64,000 nucleotides of DNA from VRUE01 sp035605695 (GTDB taxonomy: Bacteria; Actinomycetota; Thermoleophilia; Solirubrobacterales; 70-9), in assembly GCA_035605695.1 (NCBI GenBank), contig DATNGZ010000052.1, forward strand, positions 1 through 64,000. Direction: 5' to 3'. The stretch's first letter is position 1. Each line of letters opens with the position of its first letter. The notes beneath the pieces were generated by a model, which did no database searches, had not been told where the DNA came from, and saw only the letters and a program-made list of their open reading frames with translations. This document shows, in pieces, positions 59,410-64,000 of the stretch. A program made the translations under genes and the position numbers.

Positions 59410-61473
59410 GTGCCGCATAGGGCCGCAGACCGGATTCGCAATGTCGCCCTGGTAGGGCACCGGGGCTGTGGCAAGACGAGCCTGCATGAGGCGATGTTGT
59501 TCGAGGCCGGCGCGGTCACGCGGCTGGGCACGGTGGGCGAGGGGACGACCATCTCCGACCACGAGCCCGACGAGCAGGAGCGGGCGATGTCGATCAACGC
59601 GGCGCTTGCCTGTTTTGAGCACGGCGGCCGTGAGATCAACCTGATCGACACCCCGGGTGAGCCGAGCTTCGTCGCCGACTCGATCGCGGCCCTGCGCGTC
59701 GCCGACGCGGCGGTGGTCGTCGTCAACGCGGTGACTGGGGTTGAGGTCAACACCGAGCGTCTCTGGCGCCGCGCCGACGCCGAGGGTCTGGCGCGGCTGG
59801 TCTTCGTCAACATGCTCGACCGCGAGCGCGCCGATTTCTACCGCGCGCTCGACTCGCTCAAGGTCGCCTTCGGCCCGCACGTCGTCGCCACCGAGATCCC
59901 GATCGGCGTCGAGCAGGGGGTGAGCGGCGTGATCGACCTGATCGACCAGAGGGCGTTCGTCTACGAGGGACCCGGTCCGGGCGCGGCAGAGGAGGTCGAG
60001 ATACCGGCCGACCAGCGCGCCCGGGCCGAGGAGTACCGCGAGAAGCTGATGGACGAGGTGGCGGAGAACTCCGATCAGCTGATGGAGCGGTATCTGGAGG
60101 GAGAGGAGATCGCCCACGACGAGATCGTGCGGGTGCTGAAGCAGGGCGTCACCGCGGGGCGGATTTTCCCCGTCACCTGCGGCGTGGCGACGCGGAATCT
60201 CGGCACCGGCCGCCTGCTCGAGGCGCTGGTCGAGGATCTGCCCTCGCCGGCGATGCGCGGCGCGGTCACGGCGAGCGGCCCCGGCGGCGAGCCGATCGAG
60301 ATCGAGCCCGATGGGGAAGGGCCGCTGGTCGCCTACGTCTTCAAGACGCTCGCCGATCCTTACACCGGCCGGGTCAATCTCTTCCGCGTCTATCGCGGCA
60401 CCCTCGGCTCGGATTCCCATGCCGTCAACGTCACCCGCGCGGAGAAAGAGCGGATCGGGCAGCTCAGTCAACCACTCGGCGGCAAACTGGTGCCGGCAGC
60501 CGAGTTGGGCGCGGGCGACATCGGCGCGGTCGCAAAGTTGAAAGAGACCCGCGCCGGTGACGTGCTCTGTGCCGCCCCGGAGGAGGTCGCTTTCGCTCCG
60601 CTCGACCTGCCCAACCCGGTGATGGCGTTTGCCTACGAACCGAAGTCGAAGGGTGATGAGGAGAAGGCGGCGGCCGCGGTGCGCCGCCTCACCGAGGAGG
60701 ATCCGACCCTCGACGTCCACCGCGACGCGCAGACGGGGGAGCAGATCATCGCCGGCCTGACCCAGGTTCACGTCGAGGTGATCGTCGCCCGGATGAAGCG
60801 CCGCTTCGGGGTCGAGATCGAGCTGCACCCGCCGCGCGTCCCCTACCAGGAGTCGATCCGCCAAGCGGCGAGTGCCCACGCCCGCTACAAGAAGCAATCT
60901 GGCGGGCGGGGCCAGTTCGCCGATTGTCAGATCGAGATCGAGCCGGCCGAGGACGGCGTCGATCTCGATTTCGTCAACCAGATCAAGGGTGCCTCGATCC
61001 CCGGCGGCTTCATCCCCGCAGTGGAGAAGGGAGTAGAAGAAGCGATGGCGCACGGCACCGTCGCCGGCTACCCGGTCAAGGGGGTGCGGGTGCGACTTGT
61101 CGACGGCAAGCACCACGATGTCGACTCCTCCGAGATGGCCTTCAAGATCGCCGGGGCGATGGCCTTCAAGGAGGCGATGGAGGAGGCGGACCCGGTCTTG
61201 CTGGAGCCGATCGTGCGCCTTCTGGTCAGCTGCCCAGGCGACGTCGTCGGCGACGTGATCGGCGACCTCAACTCGCGCCGCGGGCATCCCTTGGGAATGG
61301 AACCCAAAGGCACGATGACCGCGGTCAGGGCCGAGGTACCAATGGCCGAGGTGCTCGACTACACGCCCCACTTGCGCTCGATCAGCGGTGGCCGCGCCGA
61401 CTTCGAGTTGGAGTTTGACCACTACGAAGAGGTACCGGCCCACCTGGCCGAGAAGGTCGTCGCTTCAGCTTGA
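59410..61473 (+). CDS. Elongation factor G-like protein (EF-G2 type)
   Basis: 687 aa, GTG start. Five-domain EF-G architecture: G domain ALVGHRGCGKTSLHEAMLFE, LIDTPGEPSFVADSIAAL, then domains II-V (GDEEKAAAAVRRLTEEDPTL, PPRVPYQESIRQAASAHARY, GRGQFADCQIEIEPAEDGV, GASIPGGFIPAVEKGVEEAM, HPLGMEPKGTMTAVRAEVPM). P-loop and insertions resemble EF-G2/EF-G-like paralogues. The G4 motif, normally NKXD, reads VNMLDRERADF (Lys to Met), unusual for an active GTPase. Role could be a modified or stress-time translocase; not decided. Confidence 0.85.
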   Translation: MPHRAADRIRNVALVGHRGCGKTSLHEAMLFEAGAVTRLGTVGEGTTISDHEPDEQERAMSINAALACFEHGGREINLIDTPGEPSFVADSIAALRVADAAVVVVNAVTGVEVNTERLWRRADAEGLARLVFVNMLDRERADFYRALDSLKVAFGPHVVATEIPIGVEQGVSGVIDLIDQRAFVYEGPGPGAAEEVEIPADQRARAEEYREKLMDEVAENSDQLMERYLEGEEIAHDEIVRVLKQGVTAGRIFPVTCGVATRNLGTGRLLEALVEDLPSPAMRGAVTASGPGGEPIEIEPDGEGPLVAYVFKTLADPYTGRVNLFRVYRGTLGSDSHAVNVTRAEKERIGQLSQPLGGKLVPAAELGAGDIGAVAKLKETRAGDVLCAAPEEVAFAPLDLPNPVMAFAYEPKSKGDEEKAAAAVRRLTEEDPTLDVHRDAQTGEQIIAGLTQVHVEVIVARMKRRFGVEIELHPPRVPYQESIRQAASAHARYKKQSGGRGQFADCQIEIEPAEDGVDLDFVNQIKGASIPGGFIPAVEKGVEEAMAHGTVAGYPVKGVRVRLVDGKHHDVDSSEMAFKIAGAMAFKEAMEEADPVLLEPIVRLLVSCPGDVVGDVIGDLNSRRGHPLGMEPKGTMTAVRAEVPMAEVLDYTPHLRSISGGRADFELEFDHYEEVPAHLAEKVVASA

Positions 61474-61508
61474 TTCAGGCGGGTGGGCCGATCATCTAGG
61501 TTGGGGCC

Positions 61509-62054
61509 GTGAGCCCCGACGAGAGCTGTGGCATCTGCGGCCGGACGATCTTGGCCGGCGAGCGGACGCGAACCTACATGAGCCCGAAGCAGGGGCCGCG
61601 GATGGTCTGCGAGCTCTGCCGCGAGCGGGCCGAGCGGCTCGGTTGGGTCGACCCGGCGGCGCCCGGCGCCAACGTCGGCAAGCGCGACCCGGAGGCCCGC
61701 GAGGCGCCGCACAGCCGGCTTGAGCGCGCCGTCTCCCGCTTCAACGGCAGCGAGGCCGCGCGCACCGTCGCCGGCTTGATGCGGAGCCTGGGGGAACCCT
61801 GGGTCTCGGTCGGCGCCGCTGCCGGCTCACCGAATGAGGTGCGGATCACGGTCGCCTGGGAGCTTTCCTGGTACCAATGGGGCATCGACCTTGGCGATGA
61901 GCTGCGCCCGGCCTTCCAGCTTGACAAGGGCAAGGAGGTCGAGCAGCTCGACCGCTCGGCCCGGCAGTGGAACGCGAGCGCCGTCGAGGGCGGGCAGCTC
62001 GTCCTCGGCGGCCCGGCGGGCGGCCGCGAGCGCGATGGGGAACCGGTTGGCTGA
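61509..62054 (+). CDS. Hypothetical protein with N-terminal zinc-finger-like cysteines
   Basis: 181 aa, GTG start, with candidate -10 TAGGTT 6 nt upstream. N-terminal CGICGRTIL and CELCRERAERLGW give two CXXC pairs (zinc-ribbon or HNH-like knuckle); a charged linker, then a ~90-residue C-terminal domain including VRITVAWELSWYQWGIDLGD. The function is not recognisable. It overlaps the RNase HI gene by 20 bp, so the two are probably translated together. Confidence 0.6.
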   Translation: MSPDESCGICGRTILAGERTRTYMSPKQGPRMVCELCRERAERLGWVDPAAPGANVGKRDPEAREAPHSRLERAVSRFNGSEAARTVAGLMRSLGEPWVSVGAAAGSPNEVRITVAWELSWYQWGIDLGDELRPAFQLDKGKEVEQLDRSARQWNASAVEGGQLVLGGPAGGRERDGEPVG

Positions 62055-62457
62055 GGCGCCCGAGAAGCTCATCGTCAACGTCGACGGTGGGGCCCGCGGC
62101 AACCCCGGCCCGGCGGCGATCGCCGCCGTCGTCCAGGCCCCGGGCGGCGAGGTGCTGGCCGAGCGCGGCGAGCGGATCGGCCGCGCCACCAACAACGTCG
62201 CCGAGTACAAGGCGCTGCTACTGGGGATCGAGCTGGCGGCCGCTCTGGGCACGCCCGAACTGGAGCTGGTCGGCGACTCCGAGCTGATCGTCAAGCAGGT
62301 CAAAGGCGAGTACAAGGTCAAGGACGCGACCATGCGCGAACTCCACGCCGAGGTAAAGCGGGCCTTGCGCGACTTCGATCGCTGGTCGATCCGCCACGTC
62401 CGCCGCGAGCAGAACAGCGAGGCGGACCGCCTCGTCAACGAGGCGCTCGATGGCTGA
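62035..62457 (+). CDS. Ribonuclease HI family protein (RnhA-like)
   Basis: 140 aa from ATG 62035 (TTG 62047 also possible), overlapping the previous gene. RNase H core residues are all present: VNVDGGARGNPGPAAIAAVV (Asp), NNVAEYKALLLGIEL (Glu), LVGDSELIVKQVKGEYK (Asp) and NSEADRLVNEAL (Asp). Short single-domain form, as in YpdQ/YpeP-type proteins of Gram-positives, rather than the fused forms. With rnhB elsewhere in the window the cell has two RNases H. Overlaps the VOC gene by 8 bp. Confidence 0.85.
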   Translation: MGNRLAEAPEKLIVNVDGGARGNPGPAAIAAVVQAPGGEVLAERGERIGRATNNVAEYKALLLGIELAAALGTPELELVGDSELIVKQVKGEYKVKDATMRELHAEVKRALRDFDRWSIRHVRREQNSEADRLVNEALDG

Positions 62458-62941
62458 GCCGATCGATCCTGGCGTCGACATCGGCCACGTCCACCTCAAG
62501 GTCGCCGAGATCGAGCGCTCGCTCGACTTCTACTGCGGCGCGCTCGGCTTCGAGCTGCAGCAGCGCTTCGGCGACGAGGCGGCCTTCGTCTCGGCCGGTG
62601 GCTACCACCACCACATCGGCCTCAACACCTGGCAATCGAAAGGCGGCTCGCCGCCGGCGCCGGGCACGACCGGCCTCTTTCACTTCGCGATTCGTTACCC
62701 GACACGTGCCGCCCTCGCCGATGCGCTACGCCGCCTGATCGGTGCCAAAGTCGGCATCAGCGGCGCCTCCGACCACGGCGTCAGCGAGGCGCTCTACCTC
62801 AACGACCCCGACGGCAACGGGATCGAGCTCTACTGGGACCGGCCGAAGGACGCGTGGCCGCAGCCACAGCCGGGCCAGAAGGTCGAGATGTACACGCGGC
62901 CACTCGACCTCGAAGGCCTGCTCGCCGAGCCCGAGCTCTAG
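62450..62941 (+). CDS. VOC-superfamily metalloenzyme (CatE/glyoxalase-like dioxygenase)
   Basis: 163 aa. Paired beta-alpha-beta-beta modules with metal ligands: GHVHLKVAEIERSLDFYCGA, TGLFHFAIRYPTRAALADAL (His) and DPDGNGIELYWDRPKDAW (Glu). Resembles the catechol 2,3-dioxygenase CatE/YfiE branch. Substrate cannot be read; it may act on an aromatic ring product or a small ketoaldehyde. Last gene of the three-gene overlapping string starting at 61509. Confidence 0.8.
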   Translation: MAEPIDPGVDIGHVHLKVAEIERSLDFYCGALGFELQQRFGDEAAFVSAGGYHHHIGLNTWQSKGGSPPAPGTTGLFHFAIRYPTRAALADALRRLIGAKVGISGASDHGVSEALYLNDPDGNGIELYWDRPKDAWPQPQPGQKVEMYTRPLDLEGLLAEPEL

Positions 62942-62953
62942 TCGGGAGCGCGC

Positions 62954-63073
62954 TCAAATACCTGGATGGACGGTCGCCTGACCCGAAAGCGCCCCAGCCA
63001 TAGCGGCAGAGGGAGGGACCACCGAGGCGAAGGGCGCCACGAGGAACGAAATGAGGACTGCGAACTTGTTCAT
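62954..63073 (-). CDS. Small signal-peptide-like protein (39 aa)
   Basis: 39 aa: MNKFAVLISFLVAPFASVVP (n-region Lys, hydrophobic core) followed by PSAAMAGALSGQATVHPGI, with AMA as a candidate signal peptidase site. On the minus strand a GGAGG lies 8 nt upstream of the ATG at 63073, and TATTAT (63140-63145) could be a -10. These features favour a real small secreted or membrane gene over chance, though nothing similar is recognised. It converges on the VOC gene. Confidence 0.5.
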   Translation of the reverse strand: MNKFAVLISFLVAPFASVVPPSAAMAGALSGQATVHPGI

Positions 63074-63176
63074 TGTTTGCGCCTCCAGTTGTCTCGTTAA
63101 GCCAGGCAACCGTCCTCCAAGCTGAGGCAAGACTACCAAATAATAAGTAGGACCCCCGAAGGCCCCGACATAAGGC

Positions 63177-63182
63177 TAGAAT
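63177..63182 (+). promoter_or_regulatory. Candidate -10 box (TAGAAT) of tRNA-Gly
   Basis: TAGAAT ends 10 nt before the first base of the tRNA, the expected distance for a promoter whose transcript starts a few bases upstream of the mature end. No clear -35. Confidence 0.4.
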
Positions 63183-63192
63183 CCGCCACCGT

Positions 63193-63266
63193 GCGGCTGT
63201 AGCTCAGCTGGCTAGAGCGTCTGCTTGCCATGCAGAAGGTCGTGGGTTCGAATCCCATCAGCCGCT
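63193..63266 (+). tRNA. tRNA-Gly(GCC)
   Basis: 74 nt forming a complete cloverleaf: acceptor GCGGCTG/CAGCCGC, D arm GCTC...GAGC, anticodon arm TCTGC-TTGCCAT-GCAGA with anticodon GCC (63227-63229), T arm GTGGG-TTCGAAT-CCCAT, discriminator T. CCA is not encoded. It follows the minus-strand small gene and is followed by palindromic sequence rather than another tRNA. Confidence 0.95.
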
Positions 63267-63350
63267 TTACGCGAGATCTCGCTCTAGGGCGGGATTTCGT
63301 CGTTTATAGAGGCGCGTCGGGGAAATGAAACCATCCCGTCATATCGCCTC

Positions 63351-63376
63351 CATTTTGGGCACTAGTGCCCAAAATG
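63351..63376. repeat. 26-bp perfect palindrome downstream of tRNA-Gly
   Basis: Self-complementary over 26 bp, starting CATTTTGGGCACTAGTGCCC and centred on CTAG. Perfect DNA palindromes of this length are rare by chance in such GC-rich sequence; it may be a recombinase or regulator binding site. It lies 85 bp beyond the tRNA 3' end. Confidence 0.6.
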
Positions 63377-63502
63377 ACGCGGATACGCGGGGATTAGCGG
63401 CGATTTCGGCCGATTCCGCCTCGCTTTCGCCCAGCAGCGGAGCTACGGTCGCCAGCGCCAAGACATAAGTGGCCCCGGCGGCGGTGGAACGCCCCGGGGC
63501 CT

Positions 63503-63586
63503 GGCACCGAAGCCAGTGACTTCGATGCAACGGAAACGGTACTGCCGTTGCCCCACCAGGGCAGCATTGGGACCGGCTTCGGTGCC
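63503..63586 (+). promoter_or_regulatory. Structured leader upstream of unknown gene (candidate cis-RNA)
   Basis: GGCACCGAAGCC (63503-63514) and GGCTTCGGTGCC (63575-63586) form a perfect 12-bp closing stem; inside, GCAACGG (63527-63533) pairs with CCGTTGC (63545-63551). CGAAG/CTTCG (63508-63512/63520-63524) offers a competing hairpin that would break the closing stem. The RBS GAGAGGAGG follows at once. No known riboswitch motif is recognised. Confidence 0.45.
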
Positions 63587-63607
63587 CTACCGAGAGGAGG
63601 GGCGCCA

Positions 63608-64000
63608 GTGCCCGCCACCACGATCACGATCAACCGCGAGCAGCGCGACGGGCTTTACGAACTGGTTCGCAATCACCTTGGGTCAGTCAGCGACCTCTTC
63701 GACGCGCTGGAGCACGAGAAGGATTTCGGCAAGGCCGAGCGGCTCGGCCTTGAGCTCATCGAAGACCTCCGCCTGATGCAGGATCTCGGCTGGGGTGAGG
63801 ACGAGGGGCGCGAGGGCGTCGAGCTGACGATGCAGCCGCACGACCTGATGGAACTACTCGAGCGCCTGCGCGGCGAAGCCGGCCTGGTCCTCGGCGACAC
63901 GCAAGAAAGCCGCGAGGACGCCGAAACGATGCAGCGCTTCAAACAGGGCTACGAGGCCTGCGGGCAACTGCTCGCGACGATCGATCCACGGGAGCAGAAA
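63608..64000 (+). CDS. Hypothetical helical protein (3' end outside window)
   Basis: At least 131 aa from the GTG at 63608, with strong RBS GAGAGGAGG 8 nt upstream; the frame stays open to the window end. The visible sequence (PATTITINREQRDGLYELVR, then charged, Leu-rich helical stretches such as DDLMELLERLRGEAG-like LMELLERLRGEAGLVL) has no recognised domain. Acidic and probably all-alpha. Its structured 5' leader suggests regulated expression. The function is unknown. Confidence 0.55.
   Translation, partial: MPATTITINREQRDGLYELVRNHLGSVSDLFDALEHEKDFGKAERLGLELIEDLRLMQDLGWGEDEGREGVELTMQPHDLMELLERLRGEAGLVLGDTQESREDAETMQRFKQGYEACGQLLATIDPREQK

Larger units (their letters stand above)
63267..63607. 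other. Non-coding 341-bp stretch after tRNA-Gly
   Basis: No credible gene is seen here in any frame, although open frames exist on the minus strand at 63339-63530 and 63394-63633 without an RBS or domain match. It holds the 26-bp palindrome at 63351-63376 and the foldable leader at 63503-63586. The space downstream of tRNA genes is a common integration target; whether this is a remnant of such an element cannot be told. Confidence 0.5.

Noticed and set aside
63339..63530. Minus-strand open frame after tRNA-Gly as an integrase remnant
   Set aside because: No recombinase motifs, no RBS, and it crosses the perfect palindrome; not enough to call a gene.

Overview
The window is a dense, high-GC, mostly + strand stretch of a bacterial chromosome. 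Its content fits a deep-branching actinobacterium, most likely Thermoleophilia/Solirubrobacterales (inference). Evidence: heavy use of GTG/TTG starts and GTGA/ATGA overlaps; zinc-ribbon ribosomal proteins L28 and L32; a SepIVA-like coiled-coil gene beside coaD and DUF177; a WhiG-like sigma factor; a WS/DGAT acyltransferase; and an EF-G2 paralogue. There are no rRNA genes and no CRISPR array; one tRNA-Gly(GCC) lies near the right edge.

Layout. (1) 1-10.4 kb: an aromatic amino acid block (aroH 3' end, hisC, aroF, tyrA, aroA) leading to cmk and der. It is interrupted twice: by an HTH-MNT/HEPN toxin-antitoxin pair between hisC and aroF, and by a cassette between aroA and cmk made of a membrane-anchored dCTP-deaminase-like protein, an opposite-strand P-loop kinase and a nucleotidyltransferase domain fused to Cmk. 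(2) 10.5-18.7 kb: metK, a PH-domain membrane protein, priA, def-fmt-rsmB, a zinc-ribbon protein and rpe. (3) 18.7-22.9 kb, minus strand: cation/proton antiporter, polysaccharide flippase, glycosyltransferase. (4) 23.1-26.8 kb: riboflavin operon ribD-ribE-ribBA-ribH. (5) 26.8-30.1 kb: VapBC-type module, rpmB, MMPL transporter. (6) 30.1-39 kb: DAK-domain kinase, recG, rsmD, coaD, sepIVA-like, DUF177, rpmF, plsX, acpP, rnc. (7) 39.1-46 kb: smc, WS/DGAT, ftsY, ffh, rpsP, khpA. (8) 46.2-54.7 kb: trmD, rplS, lepB, rnhB, yraN, comM, dprA, thiD, ilvD. (9) 54.7-64 kb: hydrolase, formyl-THF cyclo-ligase family protein, L,D-transpeptidase, xerC/D, sigma factor, EF-G2, RNase HI, a VOC protein, a short secreted-type peptide, tRNA-Gly and an unknown gene cut by the window end.

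Most of this is housekeeping: aromatic amino acid, riboflavin and lipid supply, translation and rRNA modification, SRP secretion, chromosome organisation and DNA repair. The unusual material is: (a) three copies of a conserved 70-bp intergenic core, each closed by terminal inverted repeats of different sequence; (b) many long near-perfect hairpins after stop codons, and three palindromes inside the rsmB and ribD reading frames; (c) the deaminase-like/kinase/NTase-Cmk cassette; (d) an 822-residue SMC with no visible hinge; (e) an RNase III with a changed metal site; (f) a recurrent TANNNT-N6-8-start arrangement that suggests widespread leaderless transcription; (g) a lepB that seems to start with CTG inside the rplS stop codon.
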